DNA from: Bartonella tribocorum
Lineage (GTDB): Bacteria > Pseudomonadota > Alphaproteobacteria > Rhizobiales > Rhizobiaceae
Assembly (NCBI RefSeq): GCF_002777915.1
Contig: NZ_NJGE01000004.1
Location: 62,001-126,000, forward strand
Length of the DNA stretch: 64,000 nt
Direction of reading: 5' to 3'
How positions within the stretch are numbered: the first letter of the stretch is position 1; each line of letters opens with the position of its first letter. Below the pieces are notes generated by a model. It saw nothing but the letters and a program-made list of their open reading frames with translations. It had not been told where the DNA came from and searched no databases. The position numbers and the translations under genes were made by a program. Of the stretch, positions 9,869 to 20,263 are shown in pieces.

Positions 9869-11465
9869 TCGAGCGTTTTTAAATAATTTCATCGTTTTTT
9901 TGTTCTCTGTTACCGGCTGGAAGCGGCAGGCATGGATATTTCTATGCGGTGCTCTTACTTCCTTTGCACTTCCACCCTTTTATTTAACAGCTCTTTGCTT
10001 TCTAACTTTCCCTATTTTTATTGTTTTGCTTGACTCAATACACTCCTCCCCAAACAATAAAAAACATCTTTTTACCTATGCTTTAAGCTGTGGAGCCTTT
10101 GGTTTTAGTTATTTTATTTGCGGACTGTGGTGGCTCTGCAATGCTTTGTTGACAGATCCTGATTCTTTTGGCTGGGCAGTCCCACTCGCCATTTTATTTC
10201 CTCCTCTCTACCTTTCTCTTTATTGGTTTTTTTCTGGTTTCATTGTCGGTTTATTATGGACAAAAGGAATAGCACGCTTTTTTGTTTTAGCCTTTGCCTT
10301 AGGATTGGCCGAATGGTTGCGTGCGTTCTTATTCACAGGATTTCCATGGAATGCTCTTGGCTATACAGCCATGCCAACCCCAATGCTCATGCAGTCTGAT
10401 ACAGTCGTGGGGCTTTACGGAATGAATATTCTTGCTGTCTTAACCTACAGTTTGCCAACAGTTTTACTCACAGATGAAAAAAAGAAAGTAGCACTTTCTC
10501 TTTGCTTAGCTCTTATATTCATTCACAGTGGTTTTGGATTCTATCGTCTCCATACGATAGAGAATACCGTTGAAGATCAAAAAAGAAATTATTGGGTGCG
10601 CATTGTTCAACCTTCTATTCAACAAAACATAAAATTACGCGATAATACACGAGAAACTATGTTGGAAGCGCATATGCAGCTGAGTGCAACACCAATAACT
10701 GGTAAAAATCCAGAACCTGATTTTATCATATGGCCCGAAGCTTCTGTTCCTTACCTTCTCTATGACAACTCATCTATCACAATGCACATCGCCTCTCTTT
10801 TAAAACCTAAACAATGGGCTATTATCGGAGCGGTACGTGCCAGTGATGACCTTTCTCATTCCCAAACACAATACTTTAATACAATTGCAGTCATTAACGC
10901 TCAAGGTAATATTTTACACACTTCCGATAAACTTCATTTGGTTCCTTTTGGTGAGTATCTTCCCTATCAGAATTTATTGAAAAAAATTGGATTGCGTATT
11001 CTCGCTGATAATATTGGTGGATATAGTGCTGCACATGTGCGCAAAACTGTCACCATGCCAAACGGATTTTCTTATTTGCCTTTGATTTGTTATGAAGTAA
11101 TATTTCCTCATGAAATGACTTTTAAAGGTTCCCCACCTCAAGCAATCATCAATGTTACAAACGATGCATGGTTTGGTGTAACACCAGGTCCCTATCAACA
11201 TCTTCAACAGGCACAGCTTCGTGCCATTGAGCTGGGAATTCCCCTCATACGAGCAGCCAATAATGGAATATCAGCTGTTATTGATTCTTACGGACGAATC
11301 ATTGTAGCCCTTCAACAAAATGCTGTGGGCATTATTGATTCAAAAATTCCATCATCCATTACCCCTATAGGAAGCAATGAATATAGAACTTTCTCTACTT
11401 TTATATTATTCATTCTTATGCTCTTGTGTCGTATTGGTTTTGGTTTTACAAAACAACCTAAATGA
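9849..11465 (+). CDS. lnt: Apolipoprotein N-acyltransferase Lnt
   Basis: Inner-membrane enzyme that transfers the third acyl chain onto lipoproteins. 538 residues: several N-terminal hydrophobic segments (about residues 25-220), then a periplasmic nitrilase-like domain. The catalytic triad is visible in WPEAS (Glu), KLHLVPFGEYLP (Lys) and LICYEVIF (Cys). A final hydrophobic segment near 510-530 anchors the C-terminus. The start is uncertain: ATG 9831 and ATG 9849 are both inside the corC-like gene; 9849 gives the more typical N-terminus. In Sinorhizobium the homologue (actA) is needed for acid tolerance and is also followed by the phrR regulator. Confidence 0.95.
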   Translation: MPSLKNSRAFLNNFIVFLFSVTGWKRQAWIFLCGALTSFALPPFYLTALCFLTFPIFIVLLDSIHSSPNNKKHLFTYALSCGAFGFSYFICGLWWLCNALLTDPDSFGWAVPLAILFPPLYLSLYWFFSGFIVGLLWTKGIARFFVLAFALGLAEWLRAFLFTGFPWNALGYTAMPTPMLMQSDTVVGLYGMNILAVLTYSLPTVLLTDEKKKVALSLCLALIFIHSGFGFYRLHTIENTVEDQKRNYWVRIVQPSIQQNIKLRDNTRETMLEAHMQLSATPITGKNPEPDFIIWPEASVPYLLYDNSSITMHIASLLKPKQWAIIGAVRASDDLSHSQTQYFNTIAVINAQGNILHTSDKLHLVPFGEYLPYQNLLKKIGLRILADNIGGYSAAHVRKTVTMPNGFSYLPLICYEVIFPHEMTFKGSPPQAIINVTNDAWFGVTPGPYQHLQQAQLRAIELGIPLIRAANNGISAVIDSYGRIIVALQQNAVGIIDSKIPSSITPIGSNEYRTFSTFILFILMLLCRIGFGFTKQPK

Positions 11466-11504
11466 TTCAAGTGCTCTTTGTACGGTATTATGTTGCGTGT
11501 ACCA

Positions 11505-11527
11505 GTAATATTGAGAAAAAATATTAC
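11505..11527 (+). promoter_or_regulatory. perfect 8-bp inverted repeat upstream of HTH regulator
   Basis: GTAATATT at 11505-11512 is repeated in reverse complement (AATATTAC) at 11520-11527 with a 7-base A-rich spacer. It lies 88 bp before the XRE-type regulator and 40 bp after lnt. It may be an operator for autoregulation; no long T-run follows, so a terminator role is less likely. Confidence 0.4.
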
Positions 11528-11614
11528 ATATTATTTTAATTATATGATAAATCAACTTCGCATAAATTTGATGTTGGTTTAAAAGAAAAGTGCTGGAAAT
11601 TAAAGAGTTGCATT

Positions 11615-12028
11615 ATGACCGAAACTAGAAAAAAACCTGACCCTATAGATATCTATGTTGGAACTCGTATCCGTTTACGTCGTAATATTTTAGGACTTAC
11701 TCAAGAAAAATTAGGTGAAAAATTAGGCATTACTTTTCAGCAAATTCAAAAATATGAAAAAGGCACAAACCGTATTGGTGCCAGTCGTCTTCAAGCGATA
11801 GCAGAAATTATGGATGTTCCTGTTTCTTACTTTTTTGATAAAGGTCTTACCTCCCAACAGGTAGAGGGATTTGCTGAAAGTGATCACAATTTTATGGACT
11901 TTTGTTCTAGCAGCGAAGGTATCCAACTCATGCGGGCTTTTACAAATATCTCTGATGTTAAAGTACGTCGAAAAATCATTGACTTGGCAAAAGCACTTTC
12001 TGAGGAAGATTTGACAGATAAGCTATAA
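11615..12028 (+). CDS. XRE-family HTH transcriptional regulator (PhrR-like)
   Basis: 137-residue DNA-binding protein. The helix-turn-helix occupies about residues 14-70 (RIRLRRNILGLTQEKLGEKLGITFQQIQKYEKGTNRI, described here by its end points R14 and I50), followed by a dimerisation/sensing tail of about 65 residues rich in Asp and Ser. The same gene lies between lnt (actA) and metK in Sinorhizobium and Brucella; in Sinorhizobium the PhrR protein is induced by low pH and other stresses. AAAGAG ahead of the ATG acts as ribosome binding site. Target genes are unknown; autoregulation is plausible given the inverted repeat upstream. Confidence 0.88.
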   Translation: MTETRKKPDPIDIYVGTRIRLRRNILGLTQEKLGEKLGITFQQIQKYEKGTNRIGASRLQAIAEIMDVPVSYFFDKGLTSQQVEGFAESDHNFMDFCSSSEGIQLMRAFTNISDVKVRRKIIDLAKALSEEDLTDKL

Positions 12029-12073
12029 AATTAAAATTATATTTTTCCCTCTTGTTCATATAAATTTGCATTG

Positions 12074-12101
12074 ACGATTTGCTGTGAAATTGGCAAATCG
12101 T
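12074..12101 (+). promoter_or_regulatory. hairpin in metK leader
   Basis: ACGATTTGC (12074-12082) pairs perfectly with GCAAATCGT (12093-12101) around a 10-base loop that can tighten through two G-T pairs. It lies 46 bp after the HTH regulator and 57 bp before the metK ATG. A T-rich stretch occurs only 35 bp later, so it is not a standard terminator. It could be an operator or an RNA element controlling metK; it does not visibly match known SAM riboswitch cores. Confidence 0.45.
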
Positions 12102-12158
12102 AGCAGCTTTACTAAGCAATTAATTGAATTGTTGGTTTTCTTTTTTGAAGGAGTTCCT

Positions 12159-13427
12159 ATGCCGCATCAAGATTATCTGTTTACGAGCGAATCGGTATCG
12201 GAAGGGCATCCTGATAAAATTTGTGATCGTATTTCCGATGAAATCGTTGATATGATCTATAAAGAAGCGCAAAAAACTGGAACTGATCCATGGTTAGTGC
12301 GGGTTGCTTGTGAAACTCTCGTCAGTGTAAACCGTGTTGTTATTGCTGGTGAAGTCCGTGTTCCCGATACGCTCTTAAAAAAAGATAAAAATAAAGAATT
12401 TATCTATGATGAAACTGGCTTTCCACTCATTAATCCTACGCGTTTTCGTACAGCAGCGCGCCGTGCTATTCGCGCCATTGGCTATGAACAAGCAGGTTTC
12501 CATTGGAAAACTGTTAAAATTGATGTTCTTTTGCGCCCTCAATCTGCTGACATTGCAAGAGGCGTTGATAATGCAACGGATCGGCATGGTGAGGAAGGAG
12601 CAGGTGATCAAGGTATCATGTTTGGATATGCTTGCCGTGAGACACCTGACCTTATGCCTGCGCCAATTTATTATGCGCATAAGATTCTCAAACTTCTTGC
12701 TACAGCCCGCCATAAAGGAGAAGGAGAAACTGAAAAATTAGGACCAGATGCTAAAAGTCAAATCACCATACGCTATAAAGATGGAAAACCTATAGAGGTA
12801 ACATCCATCGTTCTTTCAACGCAGCATCTTGATGAAAGTTGGGATTCCAATAAAGTCCGCACAGTCGTTGAGCCTTATATTCGTCAAGCTTTACATGATA
12901 TTCCCATTGCAGCTCAATGTAGTTGGTATATTAACCCAACAGGAAAATTTGTCATTGGTGGCCCTCAAAGTGATGCTGGACTGACGGGACGCAAAATTAT
13001 CGTGGACACGTACGGAGGTGCAGCCCCCCATGGAGGCGGTGCTTTTTCAGGAAAAGATACGACAAAAGTTGACCGTTCAGCAGCATATGCGGCGCGCTAT
13101 CTAGCTAAGAATATTGTTGCCGCTCATTTAGCAGAGCGATGCACAATTCAACTCTCCTATGCCATTGGTATTGCACAACCTTTGTCAATTTATATTAATC
13201 TTCATGGGACAGGAAAAGTCGAGGAAAAGGTTATTGAAGCAGCCATTCGCAAAATAATGGACCTTTCCCCCACTGGAATTCGAAAACATCTTGACCTTAA
13301 TAAACCGATCTACACAAAAACAGCTGCTTACGGTCACTTTGGGCGAAAGCCAAAGCATGATGGTTCGTTTTCATGGGAAAAAACTGATCTCGTGAAAACG
13401 CTTCAAACAATGATCAAGATCCCATGA
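12159..13427 (+). CDS. metK: S-adenosylmethionine synthetase
   Basis: Makes S-adenosylmethionine from methionine and ATP. 422 residues, the long rhizobial type. Signatures: [13 protein letters not shown] near the N-terminus (ATP/Mg binding), [12 protein letters not shown] near residue 146, and [19 protein letters not shown] near 288-306 (phosphate loop). ATG 12159 is chosen because GAAGGAG precedes it; the open frame extends 25 codons further up to a GTG without homology. Its stop overlaps the trmB start (ATGA), coupling SAM synthesis with a SAM-dependent tRNA methyltransferase. Confidence 0.97.
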   Translation: MPHQDYLFTSESVSEGHPDKICDRISDEIVDMIYKEAQKTGTDPWLVRVACETLVSVNRVVIAGEVRVPDTLLKKDKNKEFIYDETGFPLINPTRFRTAARRAIRAIGYEQAGFHWKTVKIDVLLRPQSADIARGVDNATDRHGEEGAGDQGIMFGYACRETPDLMPAPIYYAHKILKLLATARHKGEGETEKLGPDAKSQITIRYKDGKPIEVTSIVLSTQHLDESWDSNKVRTVVEPYIRQALHDIPIAAQCSWYINPTGKFVIGGPQSDAGLTGRKIIVDTYGGAAPHGGGAFSGKDTTKVDRSAAYAARYLAKNIVAAHLAERCTIQLSYAIGIAQPLSIYINLHGTGKVEEKVIEAAIRKIMDLSPTGIRKHLDLNKPIYTKTAAYGHFGRKPKHDGSFSWEKTDLVKTLQTMIKIP

Positions 13428-14125
13428 TTGAACATAATACACGCAAGAGCGAAGCCTTTTTTGGACGCCGACAAGGAAAACAGCTGCGAAACAGTCAGCT
13501 TGCACGTATAAAAATGCTTCTCCCCAATTTTAATATTGATTTAAATGCCCCTCCTCCCTCAAACCTTGCATCCTTATTTTCGAGCAAAGTAAAAGAAATT
13601 CGACTTGAAATCGGCTTTGGTGGCGGTGAACATTTACTCCATGAAATGGAACACTTTCCGCAAACTGGTTTTATCGGCATCGAGCCTTTTATCAATGGCA
13701 TGGCAAAAATATTGTTTTCCCTTGAACAGTATACACACCATCAAAATCATCTTCGTCTCTATAATGATGATGCTACACGCCTGCTTGATTGGCTCCCTGA
13801 TACCTCACTTGATGGCATAGATCTTTTCTATCCTGATCCTTGGCCGAAAAAGAAACACTGGAAACGACGTTTCATCAATATAAAAAATCTTAACCGCTTT
13901 GCGCGCGTTCTTAAAATGGGAAAAAAATTTCGCTTTGCTAGCGATATAGACAGTTATGTAAACTGGACCCTCTATCATTGTGAAAACCATGATCACTTTG
14001 AGTGGAAAGCAGAAGGCCCCCAAGATTGGAAAATCCCTTATCCACTATGGAAAGGCACCCGCTATGAAGCAAAAGCTTTACGAGAAGGACGAACGCCTAC
14101 CTATCTTACCTTTATCAAGAAATAA
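13424..14125 (+). CDS. trmB: tRNA (guanine-N7-)-methyltransferase TrmB
   Basis: Methylates G46 in the variable loop of tRNA using SAM. 233 residues. The Rossmann glycine motif is seen as [14 protein letters not shown] near residues 64-77, and the family motif [18 protein letters not shown] near 135-152 carries the Asp and basic RNA-binding residues. The start codon overlaps the metK stop by ATGA. A strong terminator follows 85 bp downstream, ending this transcription unit before rimP. Confidence 0.95.
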   Translation: MIEHNTRKSEAFFGRRQGKQLRNSQLARIKMLLPNFNIDLNAPPPSNLASLFSSKVKEIRLEIGFGGGEHLLHEMEHFPQTGFIGIEPFINGMAKILFSLEQYTHHQNHLRLYNDDATRLLDWLPDTSLDGIDLFYPDPWPKKKHWKRRFINIKNLNRFARVLKMGKKFRFASDIDSYVNWTLYHCENHDHFEWKAEGPQDWKIPYPLWKGTRYEAKALREGRTPTYLTFIKK

Positions 14126-14209
14126 ATGATCAAGTGCTTTTCTCATAAATATCTTGAAAAATTTTGAATTTAAGAGTATCAATAACTAAATTCTTGGTCT
14201 TATGATGAA

Positions 14210-14236
14210 GAGTGGGTCTTGGACCTGCTCTTTTTT
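14210..14236 (+). terminator. Rho-independent terminator/attenuator before rimP
   Basis: GAGTGGGTC (14210-14218), loop TTG, GACCTGCTC (14222-14230) form a 9-bp stem with two G-T pairs, followed directly by six T (14231-14236). It would end the metK-trmB transcript. Being only 40 bp ahead of rimP it could also attenuate the nusA operon if that promoter lies upstream. Confidence 0.75.
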
Positions 14237-14275
14237 AATATCATAAAACTGACGAAAATAACTTGGGTAAAATGT

Positions 14276-14902
14276 ATGAACGAAGCTGAAAAAATAAGCA
14301 ATCTTGACGAACCACGTCTGTTTAAAGAAGATGGTATCGAGGCACGGGTTGCGGCTCTTGTCATACCACTGCTTAAACCTTTAGGTTTTCGTTTGGTGCG
14401 TGTAAAACTTCTTGGACAAAATGGTTTAACACTTCAAATTATGGTTGAGCGGGCTGATGGTTCTCTGACCGTAGAAGATTGTGAAACTGTTAGTCGGACT
14501 GTTTCGCCCCTCCTTGATGTGGAAAATGTTATTGAACGTAAATATCATTTAGAAATCTCATCCCCTGGAATAGATCGTCCTTTGGTCAGAAAATCTGATT
14601 TTTTTCATTGGCAAGGACATCTTGCAAAAATTGAAACCAAAACAACTATTGATGAGCGCCGAAAATTTCGTGGAATACTTACCAATATCACGCAAGATGG
14701 ATTTATTTTAAACACTGATAAAGCTGCTTACGGAGAAGCCATGTATACCTCTATTTCCTTTTGTGATATCATAAGCGCGCATTTAGTGCTTACCGATGAG
14801 CTTATTCGCGATGCATTGAAAAAAAATAAAGATTTAAGTCAACAATTCATCCCTGAAGATAATCTTACCGACTCAATACAGACGCTCAATTCCAAAAAAT
14901 AA
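14276..14902 (+). CDS. rimP: Ribosome maturation factor RimP
   Basis: Small-subunit assembly factor, 208 residues. N-terminal domain with PLGFRLVRVKLLG and EDCETVSRTVSPLLDVE near residues 35-85, then the YHLEISSPGIDRPL signature near 92-105 and an SH3-like C-terminal domain. An upstream TTG at 14219 lies inside the terminator loop, so the ATG at 14276 is preferred, although its ribosome binding site is weak. First gene of the rimP-nusA-ylxR-infB-rbfA-truB operon, an order kept in most bacteria. Confidence 0.94.
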   Translation: MNEAEKISNLDEPRLFKEDGIEARVAALVIPLLKPLGFRLVRVKLLGQNGLTLQIMVERADGSLTVEDCETVSRTVSPLLDVENVIERKYHLEISSPGIDRPLVRKSDFFHWQGHLAKIETKTTIDERRKFRGILTNITQDGFILNTDKAAYGEAMYTSISFCDIISAHLVLTDELIRDALKKNKDLSQQFIPEDNLTDSIQTLNSKK

Positions 14903-14949
14903 TATCACTGGGAAATACCCATCGTGTGGCACAAAGAAGGAGAAAATTG

Positions 14950-16563
14950 ATGGCTACAAGCGCTAACAGGCTTGAGATTCTGCAAATTGCAGATGCTGTT
15001 GCACGTGAAAAGTCAATCGACCGTGAAATTGTCATTTCTGCAATGGCTGACGCTATTCAGAAAGCAGCACGTTCTCGTTATGGTCAAGAAACCAATATTC
15101 GTGCTGAAATTAATTCCAAAACAGGTGAAATTAAATTACAACGCCTGCTAAAAATCGTTGATGTTGTTGAAGACTATACAACGGAAATTACTTTGTCTGA
15201 TGCCCTCAAGCGCCAAGAAGATGCACAAATTGGTGATTTTTTTGCTGATCTTTTACCTCCTATGGATTTTGGACGTATTGCAGCACAATCTGCTAAACAG
15301 GTTATTGTACAAAAAGTACGCGATGCAGAGCGTGATCAGCAATATGAGGAATTTAAGAATAAAGTTGGTGAAATTATTTCTGGTACAGTCAAGCGTGTGG
15401 AATATGGCAATGTTATCGTTGATTTAGGACGTGGTGAAGCGATTGTGCGCCGTGATGAATTAATTCCCCGTGAATCCTTCCGCTATGGAGACCGTATTCG
15501 TGCTTTTGTCAATGACGTACACCGTGAAACACGTGGACCACAAATTTTCCTTTCACGCACACATCCTCAATTTATGGTAAAACTTTTTACTATGGAAGTT
15601 CCAGAAATTTATGATGGTATCATAGAAATCAAATCGGTTGCCCGTGATCCAGGTTCACGAGCCAAAATCGCCGTTGTTTCACGCGATGGTTCCATTGATC
15701 CTGTTGGAGCATGTGTGGGAATGCGAGGAAGCCGTGTACAAGCTGTTGTTGCTGAATTACAAGGCGAAAAAATTGATATTATTCCTTGGTCACCTGATGC
15801 TGCAACATTTGTCGTTAATGCACTGCAACCTGCTGAAGTTTCTAAAATCATCCTTGATGAAGATGCTGAACGCATTGAAGTTATTGTGCCAGATGACCAA
15901 CTCAGCCTTGCTATTGGACGACGCGGACAAAATGTTCGCTTAGCTTCGCAACTAACGGGATGGAACATTGATATTTTAACGGAAAAGGAAGAATCTGAAA
16001 ATCGTCAGAAAGAATTTACTGAACGCAGTAAATTGTTTATGGAAGCCTTAGAGGTTGACGAAATGATCGGACAGGTTATGGCATCAGAGGGCTTTTCTTC
16101 TATTGAAGAAATCGCTTACATTGATCTTGAAGAAATCGCTTCTATTGATGGTTTTGACCATGATACCGCTGCTGAAATCCAAAGTCGGGCCCGCGAATAT
16201 CTCGATCATCAAGAAAAAGAACTTGATGAAAAACGCAAAAAGCTTGGAGTTTCTGACGAATTGCGGACACTTCCTGGAATGACAAGTGCTATGCTGGTTG
16301 CTGTGGGTGAGGATGGTGTAAAAACAATAGAAGACTTTGCAGGCTATGCCGTTGATGATTTAGCTGGGTGGAGAGAACGCAGAGAAGGTCAAACAAAGAG
16401 TTTTCCTGGTGTTTTAACCCCTTTTGACATTACACGCGCGGATGCAGAAGCTATGGTTTTAGCCGCACGTGTACAAGCAGGTTGGATAGATCAAGCCGAT
16501 CTTGTTACAGAAAATCCTGTAGAAGATGAAAAAACAGATGATTTGGATGTGGATACACTTTAA
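14950..16563 (+). CDS. nusA: Transcription termination/antitermination factor NusA
   Basis: Binds RNA polymerase and nascent RNA; modulates pausing, termination and antitermination. 537 residues: N-terminal domain (1-130), S1 domain opening at VGEIISGTVKRVEYG near 138-150, two KH domains (GMRGSRVQAVVAELQGEKI near 259, and AIGRRGQNVRLAS near 320), then two C-terminal acidic helix-hairpin-helix repeats, as in other proteobacteria. The ATG at 14950 has AAGGAG seven bases upstream, so the GTG at 14926 is rejected. Its stop abuts the next ATG (TAAATG). Confidence 0.97.
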   Translation: MATSANRLEILQIADAVAREKSIDREIVISAMADAIQKAARSRYGQETNIRAEINSKTGEIKLQRLLKIVDVVEDYTTEITLSDALKRQEDAQIGDFFADLLPPMDFGRIAAQSAKQVIVQKVRDAERDQQYEEFKNKVGEIISGTVKRVEYGNVIVDLGRGEAIVRRDELIPRESFRYGDRIRAFVNDVHRETRGPQIFLSRTHPQFMVKLFTMEVPEIYDGIIEIKSVARDPGSRAKIAVVSRDGSIDPVGACVGMRGSRVQAVVAELQGEKIDIIPWSPDAATFVVNALQPAEVSKIILDEDAERIEVIVPDDQLSLAIGRRGQNVRLASQLTGWNIDILTEKEESENRQKEFTERSKLFMEALEVDEMIGQVMASEGFSSIEEIAYIDLEEIASIDGFDHDTAAEIQSRAREYLDHQEKELDEKRKKLGVSDELRTLPGMTSAMLVAVGEDGVKTIEDFAGYAVDDLAGWRERREGQTKSFPGVLTPFDITRADAEAMVLAARVQAGWIDQADLVTENPVEDEKTDDLDVDTL

Positions 16564-17199
16564 ATGAATGAACGGACTTGCATTGTGACCCGACAAAATG
16601 CTTCAGCACAAACGCTGATCCGTTTTGTTATTGGTCCCAATAACCAAATTGTTCCTGATCTTAAAGCGAATTTACCAGGGCGTGGCGTTTGGATTTCTGC
16701 CCATCACACTGTTATTGAGAAAGCGATCAAACAGAAAGCTTTTCACAAAAATTTTAAAACAGATGTTGAGGTTGCACCAAATCTTGTACATATTGTCGAT
16801 ACGCTCTTACTCAAAGCTGCTCTTTCAAGCCTTTCCATAGCAAGAAAAGCAGGAGCTGTTGTCATGGGAGCAACGAAGGTTGACGCTGCTATCCGCTCTG
16901 GTCAAGTTATTCTTGTACTTCATGCTAAAGAAACAACAGAAGATGGAAAACGAAAAATTGCACAAGCCATCCATACAATACAACAACAAACAAATCGGAC
17001 GATAAAAACCATATCTTTATTTACAAGTGATGAAATGCGTGTGGCTTTTGGCTCTAATCCTGTCATGCACGCAGCCTTGTTGGACACAAAGGCTGCTGAA
17101 GGATTTCTTAAAACGACATATAAATTGATCAGCTATCGTGATGACAAGCATAATAAGCACGGTGAGATGACGGCACAAGCCGTGAAGGAAGTACAATGA
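16564..17199 (+). CDS. YlxR (DUF448) RNA-binding protein fused to L7Ae-like domain
   Basis: 211 residues. The N-terminal YlxR domain (about 1-75) has ERTCIVTRQ and the basic LPGRGVWIS loop thought to bind RNA. The C-terminal half (about 85-180; [26 protein letters not shown]) resembles L7Ae/L30e RNA-binding proteins. In alphaproteobacteria these two domains are usually fused and encoded between nusA and infB, as here. YlxR has been linked to RNase P and nucleoid functions in Firmicutes; the role here is unproven. The end overlaps the infB start by four bases (ATGA). Confidence 0.9.
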   Translation: MNERTCIVTRQNASAQTLIRFVIGPNNQIVPDLKANLPGRGVWISAHHTVIEKAIKQKAFHKNFKTDVEVAPNLVHIVDTLLLKAALSSLSIARKAGAVVMGATKVDAAIRSGQVILVLHAKETTEDGKRKIAQAIHTIQQQTNRTIKTISLFTSDEMRVAFGSNPVMHAALLDTKAAEGFLKTTYKLISYRDDKHNKHGEMTAQAVKEVQ

Positions 17200-19727
17200 G
17201 TGAAAATAACAACGACAAAACAACAGGCAAGAAGACATTAACTCTTAAGCGGTCTGTCTTGGAAACGAGTACGGTCAAACAAAATTTTAGCCATGGTCGC
17301 ACAAAAGCTGTCGTTGTTGAAACCAAACGACGTAAAATTACGCGACCTGATGAAAAAGCTGAAACCCTGCAACCTATTACAAAGCCGCATGTAGCATCCC
17401 AGCGCTCTAAACCGCGTTTTGAGGAAAAAAAGCCTCAAGAATCTGTAACCAAAAGCAATCTTTCATCAGCTGAAATGGAAGCAAGGCTTCGCGCGTTAGA
17501 AGAGGCACATATCCAAGAAAGAATAACGCGAGAACAAGCTGAAAAAGAAGAAAAACGTGCTAAAGAGCGTGAGGAAATTTTAAAGCAAGAAATTAAAGAA
17601 AAAGAAATACTTCCACAAGAAGAAGAAGAAGAGAAATCACCAATACAGATTTCACCTGTTCTCTCTGAGCCCCCCCTCATCGAAAAGACAGATGTTCCTA
17701 TTGCGCCTAAAAACACAACTGTGATTGAAAAACGAAAAATAGATGAAGATAAAGAGGAAGAACGGCATAGCCGACGCGCTAATCCTGCTAAATCAGAAAT
17801 ACGTGCACCCAAAATTGTCAAAGGAGCTGATGAGCGACGCCGTGGAAAATTGACTCTTAATAGCGCACTGGACGAAGAAGGAAGCGCACGGGGACGATCC
17901 ATGGCTGCAATGCGGCGCAGACAGGAAAAATTTAAGCGTGCGCAAAATCAAGAACCAAGAGAAAAAATTTCTCGCGAAGTTGTTCTTCCTGAAACGATCA
18001 CTATTCAAGAGCTCGCACAACGTATGACTGAGCGTTCTGTTGATGTCATTAAATTTTTAATGAAACAAGGACAAATGATGAAACCTGGCGATGTTATTGA
18101 TGCAGACGTTGCTGAACTCATTGCTGTTGAATTTGGTCATACTGTTAAACGGGTTTTAGAGTCTGACGTAGAAGAAGGTATCTTTAATATAACAGATAAT
18201 CCTCAAAATATGCAGCCGCGTCCCCCTGTTGTAACCATTATGGGCCATGTTGACCACGGAAAAACTTCTCTTCTAGATGCTATTCGCAAAGCAAATGTTG
18301 TTTCTGGTGAAGCAGGTGGTATTACCCAGCATATTGGGGCCTATCAAGTAGAACAAAACGGTCAAAAAATTACCTTTATTGATACACCAGGTCATGCTGC
18401 ATTTACTGCTATGCGTGCCCGTGGGGCTCGTGTTACCGATATTGCCGTTCTTGTTGTCGCCGCTGATGATAGTGTCATGCCGCAGACGATTGAATCCATT
18501 AATCATGCCAAAGCTGCTGGTGTCCCTATTATTGTTGCTATCAACAAAATTGATAAACCAGCTGCGAATGCACAAAAAGTTCGTACAGAACTTTTACAAC
18601 ACGAAGTGTTTGTTGAAACGATGGGTGGTGAGACTTTGGACGTTGAAGTTTCTGCTAAAACTGGTCAAAACCTTGATAAACTTCTCGAAGCTATCCTTCT
18701 TCAAGCTGAAATGCTTGATCTCAAAGCAGATCCTCAACGAACGGCAGAGGGCGTTGTCATTGAAGCCAAATTAGATCGCGGACGTGGATCTGTTGCAACC
18801 GTTCTTGTTCAAAAAGGTACATTACATCCTTCTGATATTATTGTTGCTGGAAATGAATGGGGGCGTGTGCGTGCTTTGATTGATGACCATGGTCGCCATG
18901 TCAAAGAAGCCGTTCCCTCTACACCGATTGAAATTTTAGGCATGCAAGGAACACCACAAGCTGGAGACCGTTTTGCTGTTGTCACGCATGAAGCAAAAGC
19001 ACGTGAAATTTCTGAATACCGTCAACGCTTAGCACGTGATAAAGCTGTTGCGCGACAAACCGGTTCGCGTGGCTCTCTCGAACAGATGATGACAAAATTG
19101 CAAACCACTGGTGTTAAGGAATTTTCTCTTATTATCAAAGGAGATGTGCAAGGATCAATTGAAGCAATCGCTTCAGCATTGGAAAAACTAGGGAATGATG
19201 AGGTTCGTGCGCGTGTTGTACATTCTGGTGCTGGAGGAATTACCGAAAGTGATATTTCTCTTGCGGAAGCTTCCAACTCAGCTGTGATCGGTTTTAATGT
19301 GCGAGCCAATAAACAAGCGCGTGATTTTGCTAAAACACAAGGAATTGAAATTCGTTATTACAACATCATTTATGATCTTGTTGATGACATCAAAGCAGCC
19401 ATGTCTGGGTTACTCTCACCAGAACAGCGTGAGACTTTCCTTGGTAATGCTGAAATTCTAGAAGTCTTTAACATTACAAAAATCGGGAAAGTCGCTGGTT
19501 GCCGTGTTACAGAAGGTAAAATAGAACGAGGAGCCGGTGTTCGCCTTATCCGCGATAATATCGTTATTCACGAAGGAAAACTGAAAACACTCAAACGCTT
19601 TAAAGATGAGGTCAATGAAGTGCAAAGTGGTCAAGAATGTGGAATAGCCTTTGAAAATTATGAAGATATACGCGCAGGAGACATCATTGAGACCTTCCGT
19701 ATCGAACATATTAATCGCACATTATAA
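17196..19727 (+). CDS. infB: Translation initiation factor IF-2
   Basis: GTPase that brings initiator tRNA to the 30S subunit. 843 residues. The first 260 residues are a highly charged Glu/Lys/Arg-rich linker with predicted coiled coil (about 85-145), typical of the long alphaproteobacterial form. An IF2_N domain follows ([22 protein letters not shown] near 270). The G domain has GHVDHGKT at 350-357, DTPGHAAF near 396 and NKID near 450. Then domains II, III and the initiator-tRNA-binding C-domain. The start overlaps the ylxR stop. Confidence 0.97.
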   Translation: MSENNNDKTTGKKTLTLKRSVLETSTVKQNFSHGRTKAVVVETKRRKITRPDEKAETLQPITKPHVASQRSKPRFEEKKPQESVTKSNLSSAEMEARLRALEEAHIQERITREQAEKEEKRAKEREEILKQEIKEKEILPQEEEEEKSPIQISPVLSEPPLIEKTDVPIAPKNTTVIEKRKIDEDKEEERHSRRANPAKSEIRAPKIVKGADERRRGKLTLNSALDEEGSARGRSMAAMRRRQEKFKRAQNQEPREKISREVVLPETITIQELAQRMTERSVDVIKFLMKQGQMMKPGDVIDADVAELIAVEFGHTVKRVLESDVEEGIFNITDNPQNMQPRPPVVTIMGHVDHGKTSLLDAIRKANVVSGEAGGITQHIGAYQVEQNGQKITFIDTPGHAAFTAMRARGARVTDIAVLVVAADDSVMPQTIESINHAKAAGVPIIVAINKIDKPAANAQKVRTELLQHEVFVETMGGETLDVEVSAKTGQNLDKLLEAILLQAEMLDLKADPQRTAEGVVIEAKLDRGRGSVATVLVQKGTLHPSDIIVAGNEWGRVRALIDDHGRHVKEAVPSTPIEILGMQGTPQAGDRFAVVTHEAKAREISEYRQRLARDKAVARQTGSRGSLEQMMTKLQTTGVKEFSLIIKGDVQGSIEAIASALEKLGNDEVRARVVHSGAGGITESDISLAEASNSAVIGFNVRANKQARDFAKTQGIEIRYYNIIYDLVDDIKAAMSGLLSPEQRETFLGNAEILEVFNITKIGKVAGCRVTEGKIERGAGVRLIRDNIVIHEGKLKTLKRFKDEVNEVQSGQECGIAFENYEDIRAGDIIETFRIEHINRTL

Positions 19728-19733
19728 AATAAT

Positions 19734-19774
19734 CCCATAACTTTACTCTGTTTTGAAATGAAGAGAGTTATGGG
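19734..19774 (+). promoter_or_regulatory. hairpin between infB and rbfA
   Basis: CCCATAACT (19734-19742) pairs perfectly with AGTTATGGG (19766-19774), and CTCT/AGAG inside extends the stem. No T-run follows (TGTTCTATAC), so it looks more like a processing or stabilising hairpin inside the operon than a terminator. Confidence 0.5.
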
Positions 19775-19811
19775 TGTTCTATACACAATGTCTCTTTATT
19801 TTCTTATCTGA

Positions 19812-20258
19812 ATGGTCAAAAAAAAGAGATCTTGGAGCAAGGATAAGACTTCGATGAAAAACGCAGGGCCATCACAACGGCAACTTAGAGTAGCAGAACA
19901 AGTGCGTCATGCAGTAGCGCATATACTACAGCGTAATATTTTGCTTGATGATGTCTTAAAAGATATTGTCATTTCTATCTCTGAAGTACGCATGTCTCCA
20001 GATTTAAAAATTGCTACTTGCTTTGTATCACCTCTCAGCACGCTTAAAAATGCTTCCCATACCGATGTTGTTGATACCCTCAATAAACATCGTCGTTTTC
20101 TTCGTGGAGAAATCAGTCATGCGTTGCGACAAATGAAATATATACCCGAATTGCGTTTCCGACTTGATAATAGTTTTGACAATTTTTCAAAAATTGATGC
20201 CCTCCTGCGATCACCTGAGGTTGCGCGTGATCTTCATAGTAATAAAGATGAGGATTAA
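19812..20258 (+). CDS. rbfA: 30S ribosome-binding factor RbfA
   Basis: Cold-adaptation and 16S rRNA maturation factor with a type-II KH fold. 148 residues; the core runs from [19 protein letters not shown] (about 22-40) through the [19 protein letters not shown] segment (about 57-75) to the [11 protein letters not shown] motif near 117. The basic 14-residue N-terminal extension may not be translated: ATG 19854 is an alternative start. It lies between infB and truB (5-bp gap to truB). Confidence 0.93.
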   Translation: MVKKKRSWSKDKTSMKNAGPSQRQLRVAEQVRHAVAHILQRNILLDDVLKDIVISISEVRMSPDLKIATCFVSPLSTLKNASHTDVVDTLNKHRRFLRGEISHALRQMKYIPELRFRLDNSFDNFSKIDALLRSPEVARDLHSNKDED

Positions 20259-20263
20259 AGAGA

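Noticed and set aside
11466-11614. Bartonella Brt-type small RNA upstream of an HTH gene
   Set aside because: The 149-bp gap is too short for the roughly 200-nt RNAs described, and the regulator is the conserved PhrR type.
12029-12158. SAM riboswitch ahead of metK
   Set aside because: Only a simple hairpin is visible; no SAM-II or SAM/SAH core pattern was recognised.
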